DNA from: Mucinivorans sp036654415
Lineage (GTDB): Bacteria > Bacteroidota > Bacteroidia > Bacteroidales > Rikenellaceae
Direction: 5' to 3'
NCBI GenBank assembly: GCA_036654415.1
Contig: JAVVSB010000002.1
Location: forward strand, 1-64,000
DNA length: 64,000 nt
A program made the position numbers and the translations under genes. Below the pieces are notes generated by a model. The model did no database searches. It was not told where the DNA came from and saw only the letters and a program-made list of their open reading frames with translations. Positions 22,477 to 30,578 of the stretch are shown here, in pieces (within the stretch, counting starts at the first letter, position 1; the number at the start of each line of letters is the position of its first letter).

Positions 22477-23535
22477 CTATTTCAAAAATATGCCCTCTGC
22501 ACCCAGAGAGGAGCGCATCTGTTCACTCCACAAACTAGCCTGAACCTCTCCGATATGTGCCGTGCGCAAAAGGAACATACATAGGCGCGACTGACCGATA
22601 CCACCACCTATACTCTCTGGCAAAGTGCCACCCAAGAGAGCCTTATGGTAGGGCAACTGAGCCTTTTGCTCCAGGCCAGCAGCACTAAGTTGAAGCCGCA
22701 AAGCCTTGGCATCAACCCGCACACCCATAGATGAAAGCTCAAAAGGGGACTCCAAAACAGAATTCCACAAGATGAGGTCTCCATTGAGTCCATAGAGTCC
22801 ATCCTGTCCAACACTCGTGTAGTCGTCGTAGTCCACCGCCCGTCTATCATGAGGTTCACCATTGCTTAAAGGGGCCCCAATGCCGATAATAAAGACGGCA
22901 CCATACTCCTTGGCGATGGCCGCCTCGCGCTCTTTGGGGCTCATGGTTGGATAGCGTTGCAAAAGGTGTTCGGCATGGATAAAATATATCTGAGGTGGCA
23001 GCGCGGGGGTGATATGGTTATGAATGGCGTAGAGTTGCGCCTCGACCTCCAAAAGGGCCTCATATATCTGGTTCACAGTCTGCTTAAGGTAGTCCACCGT
23101 GCGCTGTTCGGGCAGGATGCTCTTCTCCCAGTCCCACTGGTCGACATAGAGCGAGTGGAGCGCATCGAGTGTCTCGTGGGGGCGTATGGCGTTCATATCG
23201 GTGTATAGACCATAGCCAGGGGCGATGTTGTAGTCGGCCAACTTCAGCCTTTTCCACTTGGCTAGCGACTGCACTACCTCGGCACGCTGCCCCCCCAGGT
23301 CGTCAACCTCAAAGCTCACAGGGGGGCATCCGCCACCTAGGTCGTCGTTGATGCCGCTGCCCTCGAGCACAAAAAGGGGTGCGGTCACGCGACGCAGCCC
23401 CAAACGCGAACTCAGCGCCCGCTGGAATAGCTCTTTTATCTCTTTGATGGCCGACTCGGCAGTTTCGGGAGTCAATTTAGCGCGGTATCTCATGGTGGTA
23501 CGGTTTTGGTTACTAATTTTGTGTGGTGTCTCCAT
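22477..23535 (-). CDS. asnA: Aspartate-ammonia ligase AsnA
   Basis: Makes asparagine from aspartate, ammonia and ATP. The class-II synthetase-like core is plain: SLAKWKRLKLADYNIAPGYG, then LYTDMNAIRP, LHSLYVDQWDWE, DLILWNSVLESPFELSSMGV and the end motif GGGIGQSRLCMFLLRTAHIG. The start is uncertain: ATG 23535 gives 352 residues, near the length of relatives in this phylum; ATG 23493 gives 338 and leaves the fold intact; the frame is open to 23601. A -7 box TACTTTTG at 23658-23665 precedes it. Confidence 0.93.
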   Translation of the reverse strand: METPHKISNQNRTTMRYRAKLTPETAESAIKEIKELFQRALSSRLGLRRVTAPLFVLEGSGINDDLGGGCPPVSFEVDDLGGQRAEVVQSLAKWKRLKLADYNIAPGYGLYTDMNAIRPHETLDALHSLYVDQWDWEKSILPEQRTVDYLKQTVNQIYEALLEVEAQLYAIHNHITPALPPQIYFIHAEHLLQRYPTMSPKEREAAIAKEYGAVFIIGIGAPLSNGEPHDRRAVDYDDYTSVGQDGLYGLNGDLILWNSVLESPFELSSMGVRVDAKALRLQLSAAGLEQKAQLPYHKALLGGTLPESIGGGIGQSRLCMFLLRTAHIGEVQASLWSEQMRSSLGAEGIFLK

Positions 23536-23657
23536 CAGAGCCGTCTGTTTTTTTTCAGGAGCTACACAAGTGGAGAGATTACTCTCAACCATCTCGGCCA
23601 AAGTTTTTGGCTGATTTTTTCGGTGGAGTCACGGTGTCGGCGAGCTCAACACCGCCA

Positions 23658-23665
23658 CAAAAGTA
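23658..23665 (-). promoter_or_regulatory. -7 box of asnA
   Basis: TACTTTTG on the minus strand; predicted leader of about 115 bases to the ATG at 23535. The place for a -33 box falls in repeat copy C. Confidence 0.5.
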
Positions 23666-23677
23666 CAAAAATTCTCC

Positions 23678-23723
23678 TAAGAAGCTGTTTTAATTTGTTT
23701 TCAAAATTTTAAACAGCCTCTAA
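23678..23723. repeat. MITE-like intergenic repeat copy C (minimal form)
   Basis: 46 bases bounded by inverted ends TAAGAAGCTGTTTTAA (23678-23693) and TTAAACAGCCTCTAA (23709-23723) with only 15 bases between. This is the clearest view of the terminal inverted repeat of the family. Confidence 0.7.
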
Positions 23724-23814
23724 AATAGGTAAAAAATGGTGTCGGACAATAATTTGCCAAGGGTGATGGAAGAGAAAACAAGGGGAGAGATGCCGTACAG
23801 CTCTCCTCTTGTTT

Positions 23815-23858
23815 CTAAAAAAAATAGGCGAGCTGCCGTGTGTGGTAAGTCGCCTATT
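23815..23858 (-). terminator. Rho-independent terminator of ndk
   Basis: On the minus strand AATAGGCGA pairs with TCGCCTATT, followed by eight T residues; 45 bases past the ndk stop codon. Confidence 0.85.
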
Positions 23859-23902
23859 CTTATGGAAAGAAGTTAAAAAAGAGCTTCTTAATAGTTTGAA
23901 TT

Positions 23903-24364
23903 CTAGGAGTCTATCTCTTCAGGGCTCAGCGGCAGGCTATAACGGCTGTCGATAATCTCACGGTCGGTGAAGAAAAACGAGGCCTCCCATGCTGCATTCT
24001 CATCCGAATCCGAGGCGTGGATAGCGTTGCGCGTCTTGCTGGCGGCATACTTTTTGCGGATTGTACCCTCAGCGGCCTTGGTGGGGTCGGTCGAACCTAT
24101 TAGACGACGGAAATCCTCCACCGCATTCTCTTTCTCAAGCACCATCACCACAATAGGACCCGCGGTCATAAAGAGGTAGAGATTCCTGAAAAAACTCCTC
24201 TCACGGTGGACGTAGTAGAATTTTTCGGCATCCGAGCGGCTTAGATAGGTCATTCGCATGGCTATGATACGGAACCCAGCGAGCTCAATCATAGCGCAGA
24301 TGTTGCCAATGTTGCCATCGCCAACGGCGTTGGGCTTGATGATGGTAAAGGTACGGTTTGTCAT
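23903..24364 (-). CDS. ndk: Nucleoside diphosphate kinase
   Basis: 153 residues. Transfers the gamma-phosphate of ATP to other nucleoside diphosphates through a phospho-histidine. FTIIKPNAVGDGNIGNI at the N-terminus binds nucleotide, and the active-site histidine is in NAIHASDS near residue 118 (family form NxxHxSDS, with Ala in place of the usual Gly, as seen in relatives from this phylum). Followed by a strong terminator, so the unit ends here. Confidence 0.95.
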   Translation of the reverse strand: MTNRTFTIIKPNAVGDGNIGNICAMIELAGFRIIAMRMTYLSRSDAEKFYYVHRERSFFRNLYLFMTAGPIVVMVLEKENAVEDFRRLIGSTDPTKAAEGTIRKKYAASKTRNAIHASDSDENAAWEASFFFTDREIIDSRYSLPLSPEEIDS

Positions 24365-24415
24365 GATGTTTATGTGACTTCTAAAATGTTTTTCTTTTCG
24401 TGTTGTACTTCGGTC

Positions 24416-24556
24416 TTAGAAGCTGTTTAAAATTTATTCAAAAGTTTTATTACGGCCCCTATTTTTCACCTGTAAATCCTCATCTACCCTGGTAAATTCT
24501 GGTTTTATAGGCAAAAATGATTCATAACAAATTCAATGAACAAAACAGTGTCTTAA
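24416..24556. repeat. MITE-like intergenic repeat copy D with family-2 repeats inside
   Basis: Begins TTAGAAGCTGTTTAAAA and ends with inverted AAAACAGTGTCTTAA (24543-24557). Inside lie a family-2 stretch (24470-24510) and TCATAACAAATTCAATGAAC, also present at 6305-6324. A second family-2 stretch follows at 24551-24592. Confidence 0.55.
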
Positions 24557-24631
24557 AATTCTCATCTATTTCAAGTAAAATACCAGTTGTAAGAGCCGAG
24601 AAAATCTAATCTTTTCGGAACTCTCCCCCGA

Positions 24632-25516
24632 CTATTTTACAAACTCTTTTGCACGTTCTAAATAGCCCTTATTTAAAAAGTCCAGTAGGGTAGCGCGCAT
24701 GGGTTCGGCCTGTACAAATTCGGGTTTGAAGCCCCAGCCGTGGCTACCCGTGGGGTATTTGACAAAGGCGTTGTCCACGCCATGTTTTTTGAGAGCCTCC
24801 ACATAGAGCTCCGACCCACCTATGGGTACGCAATCGTCGTCCAAGCAGTGGAATATTAAGGTCCGCCCTGTGGAGCTCTTGACATTGAGCTCCGAGCTAT
24901 ACTCTTTGTAGAGGGTGCTATCTCCATGGGTTAGGCTATATCGACTGCCACCGTGTGTCAGCTTGTCGTTACACATGGTGATAACGGGGTAGTAGAGCAC
25001 CGAAAAGGCGGGGCGCAGAGCTCCTGTACCCTTGGTGGCCAAGGTCGAGGCCAGGTGCCCTCCAGCCGAGAAACCCATCACACCCACCTCGTGGCGGTTG
25101 ATATTCCACACCCGCGCACTGTCGCGCACGATTTTCATAGCTCGCAAGGCATCCTCCAGTGGCACTTTATTGACTCCGTTGGGCAGGCGGTATTTAAGCA
25201 CAATGCCAGCCACCCCGTTCTTGGCCAGAAATTCGGCCGCCCACTGCCCCTCGCTTCTCGAGGAGACTATCTCATAGCCCCCGCCTGGTACAATTAGCAC
25301 AGCTTGGGTTGGTTTGGTGGCCCCTTGGGGTAGGTAGACAGAGATGGTGGGTGTGGTTACCGCGCTGAGGTGACCCCATTGGTCGCTACTCTCGGGGCCC
25401 GTGACTCCATTGACATGGCGTGGTTGGTGGGCACCCGACCATAGGTTCACCACACGTGGTTGTGCCAAGCAGGGCAGGGCCACCATAAAAGAGAGGAGTA
25501 ATAATAATTTTTTCAT
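24632..25516 (-). CDS. Secreted alpha/beta-hydrolase (carbohydrate esterase-like)
   Basis: 294 residues from the ATG at 25516 (a GTG sits just before). Signal peptide MKKLLLLLSFMVALPCLAQ. The fold is marked by the oxyanion loop VPGGGYEIVSSRSEG, nucleophile serine in GFSAGGHLAS near residue 150, Asp in CLDDDCVPIGGSELY and His in GSHGWGF near 270. Relatives remove acetyl or feruloyl groups from plant or host glycans; the exact bond is unknown. It diverges from pgk with back-to-back -7 boxes. Confidence 0.87.
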   Translation of the reverse strand: MKKLLLLLSFMVALPCLAQPRVVNLWSGAHQPRHVNGVTGPESSDQWGHLSAVTTPTISVYLPQGATKPTQAVLIVPGGGYEIVSSRSEGQWAAEFLAKNGVAGIVLKYRLPNGVNKVPLEDALRAMKIVRDSARVWNINRHEVGVMGFSAGGHLASTLATKGTGALRPAFSVLYYPVITMCNDKLTHGGSRYSLTHGDSTLYKEYSSELNVKSSTGRTLIFHCLDDDCVPIGGSELYVEALKKHGVDNAFVKYPTGSHGWGFKPEFVQAEPMRATLLDFLNKGYLERAKEFVK

Positions 25517-25559
25517 CACTATAGTTTTTTTAGACAGGTTAATGGTCTTTTATTTCATA

Positions 25560-25584
25560 CAAAGTTAAAAAATATATACCTTTG
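25560..25584. promoter_or_regulatory. Back-to-back -7 boxes of esterase (-) and pgk (+)
   Basis: TAACTTTG on the minus strand (25560-25567) and TACCTTTG on the plus strand (25577-25584), only 9 bases apart. No -33 box in normal spacing for either. The two promoters must overlap. Confidence 0.6.
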
Positions 25585-25628
25585 TAACACTAATTGAGCA
25601 GAAATAATCAACTAAAATTATAAAAAAA

Positions 25629-26882
25629 ATGCAACAATCAATCGACACCTACAATTTCCATGGCAAAAAGGCCATTATGCGTGTGGACTTTAATGTTCCT
25701 TTGGACGCGGAATTTAACGTAACTGACGATACCCGTATTCGTTCGGCCATACCCACAATTAAGAAGGTACTTTCTGGTGGTGGTTCAGTGATTTTGATGT
25801 CTCACCTTGGCCGTCCAAAAGGTGTCACCGACAAATTCTCGTTGAAACATATCATCCCCACCATCGAAAAGCTTTTGGGTGTAAAGGTTATTTTTGCACC
25901 TGATTGCCAAAAGGCTGACGCTCAGGCTGCTGTTCTTAAGCCTGGCGAGGTGTTGTTGCTGGAGAATCTTCGTTTCTATGCCGAAGAAGAGGGCAAGGCC
26001 CGCGGCTTGGCCGAAGATGCCACCGACGAGCAGAAGGCTGCTGCCAAAAAGGTGGTTAAGGCCTCACAGAAGGAATTTGTCAAACAGCTGGCCTCCTATG
26101 CCGACTGCTATGTCAACGATGCCTTTGGTACGGCCCACCGTGCCCACGCTTCAACGGCTCTGATTGCCGAATATTTCCCTTCAGACAAGATGTTTGGCTA
26201 CATTATGGAGGGCGAACTCAAGGCTATTGACTTGGTACTCAAGGATAATAAGAAACCTTTTACGGCCATCTTGGGTGGTTCTAAGGTTTCGACCAAAATC
26301 ACTATCATCGAGAGCCTGCTGGAAAAGGTAGACAACTTGATTTTGGGTGGTGGTATGACCTACACCTTTATGGCTGCCATGGGTGGCAAGATTGGGGGGT
26401 CAATCTGCGAAAAAGACCAGTTCGAGACAGCTCTTGCCATCCTAGAGAAGGCCAAGAAGTTGGGTGTAAACCTTGTTTTGGCCGAAGATGCCCTTTGTGG
26501 TAACGACTTTAAGGACGACTGTCAAAAACAGACCTGCCCATCGGACAATATTCCTGATGGTTGGGAGGGGATGGACATCGGCCCCAAGGCCATGGCCGAT
26601 TTTGCCAAGATTATTGGCAACTCCAAGACCATCCTTTGGAATGGCCCTGTTGGGGTCTTCGAGATGCCCTCTTTTGCTGTGGGTTCACGCGCTGTGGCTG
26701 AGGCCATTGTCGAGGCTACCAAGAACGGAGCCTTCTCGCTTATCGGTGGTGGTGACTCGGTGGCCTGTATCAACCAGTTCGGTATGGCCTCGCAGGTGAG
26801 CTATGTGAGCACAGGTGGTGGTGCACTGCTCGAATATATGGAGGGTAAGGAGTTGCCAGGGGTAGCTGCAATTCGTAAATAA
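25629..26882 (+). CDS. pgk: Phosphoglycerate kinase
   Basis: 417 residues. Glycolytic enzyme making ATP from 1,3-bisphosphoglycerate. RVDFNVPLD and SHLGRPKG bind the triose phosphate; VLLLENLRFY and YVNDAFGTAHRAHAST are conserved; nucleotide-site residues are in AILGGSKVSTKI and NGPVGVFE; GGGDSVACINQFG closes the C-domain. An inserted charged loop near 130 (KARGLAEDATDEQKAAAKKV) makes it about 25 residues longer than the E. coli enzyme, as in relatives. Codon use is that of a strongly expressed gene. Confidence 0.96.
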   Translation: MQQSIDTYNFHGKKAIMRVDFNVPLDAEFNVTDDTRIRSAIPTIKKVLSGGGSVILMSHLGRPKGVTDKFSLKHIIPTIEKLLGVKVIFAPDCQKADAQAAVLKPGEVLLLENLRFYAEEEGKARGLAEDATDEQKAAAKKVVKASQKEFVKQLASYADCYVNDAFGTAHRAHASTALIAEYFPSDKMFGYIMEGELKAIDLVLKDNKKPFTAILGGSKVSTKITIIESLLEKVDNLILGGGMTYTFMAAMGGKIGGSICEKDQFETALAILEKAKKLGVNLVLAEDALCGNDFKDDCQKQTCPSDNIPDGWEGMDIGPKAMADFAKIIGNSKTILWNGPVGVFEMPSFAVGSRAVAEAIVEATKNGAFSLIGGGDSVACINQFGMASQVSYVSTGGGALLEYMEGKELPGVAAIRK

Positions 26883-26934
26883 AATAATAGGCAAAATGGT
26901 GGTGAGTATCCTCTAGGGTTCACCACCATATAAA

Positions 26935-26980
26935 AACTCAGGGGCAATACTATTTTAAAGTATTGCCCCTGAGTTTTGTT
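26935..26980. terminator. Bidirectional terminator between pgk and GH2 gene
   Basis: Perfect 17-base arms AAACTCAGGGGCAATAC / GTATTGCCCCTGAGTTT around TATTTTAAA. A second hairpin TGGTGGTGA / TTCACCACCA (26898-26928) lies just before it. Confidence 0.9.
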
Positions 26981-26998
26981 TTGTGGTGTTACTCCTGC

Positions 26999-29029
26999 TT
27001 ATAAGATTGATATTGAGCAGCTATCGGCTAAGTGGCCGCTACGCACGGTGAGCAGGTTCTCTCCGTGGGGCATCCCTATATTTTTCCAGACAAAGGTTCC
27101 GTAGCCGTCGTTGCTGGCCTCGGTCAACACCGCCTTGCCGTTGATAAAGAGCTCCGCACTTTGGCAGTTGGAGAAGACCTTGATGGTCTGCTTGCCGTAG
27201 GGGCGGTTTTGCCAACGTCGCTCGGCTATGTAGACAAATTTATCTTTAGAGTTCCAGTTGGCCTTATAGAAGTAGTAGGCATCTTTGGGCATCTGCCTGT
27301 CGAAGGTGACCATCCCCTTGTCGTTGATGCCTGGGCGCAACCCCTCGGTGCGATGGGCTGCTCCGAAGTCGAACATCACCCAGAGGAAGGTGCCCCAGAA
27401 GTAGTTCTTGGAGGCTATGGTACGCCAGTAGGTCTCGTGGTAGAAGGTCTGCCACTGCTCGGGGTGCCAATAGCTCTCTGGCACCACCTTTTGCAGGGTG
27501 TCGCTATGTTGGTAGATGCTGCCCCCTGCTCCATACTCGCTAACCCCCGCCTTAAGTTTGGGCCATTCGCGTCGTAGCCGTTCGCCCCAGGTGTTAAAAT
27601 CCTTGGGTTCACCACCGTACCACCCCACATATTGGTTAAAGCCTATGAGGTCGGTCACAAAGTTCAAATCGCCATCTTGGTTGCTGGCGGCCACGGTGAG
27701 CCGTGTGGAGTCCTCCTCCTTGGCCAGGGTGTTCAGGCTGCGCACATAGTGCAGCGGGTCATCGCCACGCTGGGTGAGTTCGTTGAAGAGCCCCCAAAAG
27801 AGTATGGAGGGGTGGTTGTAGAGTTGGCGTATCATCTCCTGTAGTTGGGTGCGCCCATTCTCCATAAAGGCCTCGGAGTCGTTGAATCCCTTGTCGCGAT
27901 AGCCTCCTGGCCCCACAAAGGGTATCTCGCTCCACACTATAATGCCTGCGCGGTCGCACAGGTCGATAAAATAGGGGTCCTGAGGGTAGTGGGTCAGCCG
28001 CACGGCATTGACCCCCATGCCCAACATAAGCTCCACATCTCGTTGGTGGTTTTCGGGGAAGAGGGCGTTGCCCAGCAGGGCCCAATCCTGGTGTCGTCCC
28101 ACGCCTTGTATGCGGAAGGGTTTGCCGTTGAGGTAGAATTGATTTTTCTCATCGACCTTAAAGTAGCGTAGCCCCACGCTGGTGGTCAGGCTGTCGAGGG
28201 TTATGGTTTTGCGTCCCGCCTCTTGCGCGAGGGTGACGGTGGCATGGTAGAGGTAGGGGTCTTCCACCGAGTGCCACAGGTGGGGGTTGATGAGGGTGAA
28301 TGAGGCATCGACCTCAGTGCTGCCTATGGCGTCGAGCTCCACCAATTTGCTGTCCATGCCCACCGTGTCGCCTGCGGCCGAGAGCAGGGCGAAGTTCACC
28401 CTGGTGGCTCTACCGCCAGCGGGGCCGTCGATAAGGGCGCGTATCTGTACGTCGGCCCGCACATCGCTAACCTTGGTCTGTTTGACGTAGACCCCAGAGC
28501 TCGAAAAATCTTCGAGGCAGAAGTGGGTTGTGGGCACCACTATGAGCTCCACGTCACGATAGATGCCTCCATACATATTAAAGTCACCCAGCAGGGGCAT
28601 AATGTCCAGATTTATAGCGTTTGTGAGCCTGACCCACAGCGTGTTACGCGAACCGATGGTTAGGTAGGGGGTTATATCCCAAGTGAAGGCGGTGTAGCCA
28701 CCTTGGTGTTGTCCCACGTGTTTGGAGTTGACATAGAGGTCGGCTGTTTGGTTGGCTCCTTTGAAGCGGATAAAGACTTTTTTGCCTTTCCAGGCGGTGG
28801 GGGTCTCTATGGTTTTGACGTAGTTGGCCAGACCACGGTAGTAGTCCCATTTGCCGCTCAGGGCATCGAGGTTGAAGGTGTGTGGGAGGTTTACAGTGGT
28901 TGAAACATCTTTTTGCACTTGCCAGCCAGGCACATATTGCCAAGAGCGGTTAATGTTGATAATTTCGCGTTGGGCCCAGCTTGTTGAGCAGCTCAGCAGC
29001 ACGGTCAAAAGGATTATCAAATGTTTCAT
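26999..29029 (-). CDS. Glycoside hydrolase family 2 (beta-galactosidase/glucuronidase type), secreted
   Basis: 676 residues from MKHLIILLTVLLSC (the frame extends 21 bases further). Domains: sugar-binding jelly roll (about 20-190, with GANQTADLYVNSKHVGQHQG), immunoglobulin-like (about 190-300), TIM barrel (about 305-600). Acid/base Glu is in ILFWGLFNEL and nucleophile Glu in LKAGVSEYGAGGS. The C-terminal small domain (IKVFSNCQSAELFINGKAVL) is DUF4982-like. It should release a terminal hexose or uronic acid from beta-linked glycans in the periplasm. Exact sugar unresolved. It fits with the GH20 enzymes and galactose operon in the window. Confidence 0.9.
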   Translation of the reverse strand: MKHLIILLTVLLSCSTSWAQREIININRSWQYVPGWQVQKDVSTTVNLPHTFNLDALSGKWDYYRGLANYVKTIETPTAWKGKKVFIRFKGANQTADLYVNSKHVGQHQGGYTAFTWDITPYLTIGSRNTLWVRLTNAINLDIMPLLGDFNMYGGIYRDVELIVVPTTHFCLEDFSSSGVYVKQTKVSDVRADVQIRALIDGPAGGRATRVNFALLSAAGDTVGMDSKLVELDAIGSTEVDASFTLINPHLWHSVEDPYLYHATVTLAQEAGRKTITLDSLTTSVGLRYFKVDEKNQFYLNGKPFRIQGVGRHQDWALLGNALFPENHQRDVELMLGMGVNAVRLTHYPQDPYFIDLCDRAGIIVWSEIPFVGPGGYRDKGFNDSEAFMENGRTQLQEMIRQLYNHPSILFWGLFNELTQRGDDPLHYVRSLNTLAKEEDSTRLTVAASNQDGDLNFVTDLIGFNQYVGWYGGEPKDFNTWGERLRREWPKLKAGVSEYGAGGSIYQHSDTLQKVVPESYWHPEQWQTFYHETYWRTIASKNYFWGTFLWVMFDFGAAHRTEGLRPGINDKGMVTFDRQMPKDAYYFYKANWNSKDKFVYIAERRWQNRPYGKQTIKVFSNCQSAELFINGKAVLTEASNDGYGTFVWKNIGMPHGENLLTVRSGHLADSCSISIL

Positions 29030-29122
29030 ATTATTGTCTCTATTTTTCATTTTTTTTGGTGTTGGGTTTACCCCAAAATTTTATCTACAAATTGGAGAGA
29101 TGCTTGGTATATCTCCCCCTCG

Positions 29123-30415
29123 TTATAACAAATTCAACAAAACAAAACAAGCAGCACCAGAAACGTAACCCGCCACTGCCAACAAAGATATCCGTCGGAA
29201 ATAATACATGAATGTTATCTTCTCCATACCCATAATGGTAACCCCTGTGGCCGAACCGATTATCAACAAAGAGCCACCCGTGACCGCACAGTATGCCAAA
29301 AAAGTCCAGAACTCACTGTTCATCGCATAAGCCCCCACCTCGGCCAAAGGATACATCCCCATGGTGGCGGCCACCAAAGCCACATTATCTACAAAAGAGC
29401 TCATAATACCGATGACAAAACTGATGGTGAGCGGATTACTAATGTGGCTGCTCATAAAATCACCCATAATACCCAACTGTCCCGAAACATTCAACGCCCC
29501 CACACTCATCAATATCCCCAAAAAGAAAATTATTGTACTCATATCTATACGCGAGAGCACCCGACCCACACTAAGACGCGACTTCTCGTCTATCTGCTTC
29601 ATCTTACCATACATCAAGTCGGTGTATATCCACAATACGGCCATACCCATCATCACCCTCATAAATGGGGGAACACCACTCCAGCTGTTGAAAAAAGGGA
29701 CCAACACCATTGTGCTCACGCCCAAAATCAAGATTATATAACGCGACTTGCGACCTACTTCGGGCATGGTGGCGTTCTCGACCTGTATTGGCAGCTGTTT
29801 ACCAAAAGAGGATTTGGCCTTGAACCAAAAAGTCATTATCACCAAAGGCACCACCATATTGATAAGCGAAGGCAACAATAGCATCGAAATTTGATGCTCA
29901 GGGGTGAGGTTACCACCCGTCCAAAGCAAAATAGTGGTCACATCACCAATAGGCGAGAAAGAGCCCCCCGCATTGGCCGCCAAAATAATCATTGAGGCAA
30001 ATATCAAACGGTCGTGTTTGGTGGGCACCAACTTGCGCAGCAGAGCTATCATCACCACCCCCGTGGCAATGTTATTGAGAATGGCCGAAAGAAAGAAGGT
30101 TAAAAAGGCCACTATCCACAGCAACTTACGTTTATTGGTGGTCGAGATGACCGAGGTGATGACACGGAACCCCCCGTGAGTATCCACCAACTCAATGATA
30201 ACCAGGGCCCCCATCACAAAGAAAAGGGTTTCCGAGGTCTCGCCCAACTGCTCCACAAAGAGGCTCGAAATATCCATGTCGGCCCCCACCGAAGCAGCAA
30301 CCCATAAAACCACAGCCATTAAGAGTGCCGAAGCAGCCTTGTTAATGCCTATTTTATCCTCCAGGGCCACCATCAAGATGCCCAGCAGAAAAATTGTAAC
30401 CATTAAGATAAACAT
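29123..30415 (-). CDS. nhaD: Sodium/proton antiporter NhaD
   Basis: 430 residues with about 12 hydrophobic segments. Ion-transporter family pattern: GALVIIELVDTHGGFRVITS, AILNNIATGVVMIALLRKLV, ILAANAGGSFSPIGDVTTIL, SSFVDNVALVAATMGMYPLA and the closing SATGVTIMGMEKITF. The NNIATG and SFVDNVA repeats with polar residues form the ion path. Expels Na+ (Li+) for H+. I use the ATG at 30415, because the -7 box TAACTTTG (30440-30447) puts the transcript start downstream of the in-frame ATG at 30442. Confidence 0.92.
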   Translation of the reverse strand: MFILMVTIFLLGILMVALEDKIGINKAASALLMAVVLWVAASVGADMDISSLFVEQLGETSETLFFVMGALVIIELVDTHGGFRVITSVISTTNKRKLLWIVAFLTFFLSAILNNIATGVVMIALLRKLVPTKHDRLIFASMIILAANAGGSFSPIGDVTTILLWTGGNLTPEHQISMLLLPSLINMVVPLVIMTFWFKAKSSFGKQLPIQVENATMPEVGRKSRYIILILGVSTMVLVPFFNSWSGVPPFMRVMMGMAVLWIYTDLMYGKMKQIDEKSRLSVGRVLSRIDMSTIIFFLGILMSVGALNVSGQLGIMGDFMSSHISNPLTISFVIGIMSSFVDNVALVAATMGMYPLAEVGAYAMNSEFWTFLAYCAVTGGSLLIIGSATGVTIMGMEKITFMYYFRRISLLAVAGYVSGAACFVLLNLL

Positions 30416-30439
30416 ACCGCAATATTTTTTATTTACCTG

Positions 30440-30447
30440 CAAAGTTA
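30440..30447 (-). promoter_or_regulatory. -7 box of nhaD
   Basis: TAACTTTG on the minus strand, 24 bases before the ATG at 30415. No clear -33 box. Confidence 0.6.
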
Positions 30448-30523
30448 ATAACTAAATGGTGATTCTAATATCCTTACAGATATTTTTTAACTTTTTGTCC
30501 CCTCCTTCCCTCAGGTAAAGGGT

Positions 30524-30555
30524 TTTGTTTTTTATTCATAATTTTAATACCTTTG
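30524..30555 (+). promoter_or_regulatory. Promoter of lysA-ruvB
   Basis: TTTG (30524-30527), 20 bases, TACCTTTG (30548-30555). The ATG at 30579 follows after 23 bases, so the in-frame start at 30525 is inside the promoter and is discarded. Confidence 0.8.
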
Positions 30556-30578
30556 GCCTTGCAAACATTTTTCTGTTT

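Larger units (their letters stand above)
23536..23902. other. Gap between asnA and ndk
   Basis: Contains the asnA leader and -7 box (23658-23665), repeat copy C (23678-23723), an unassigned stem-loop (AAACAAGGGGAGAG / CTCTCCTCTTGTTT, 23777-23814) and the ndk terminator. No gene seen. Confidence 0.7.
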
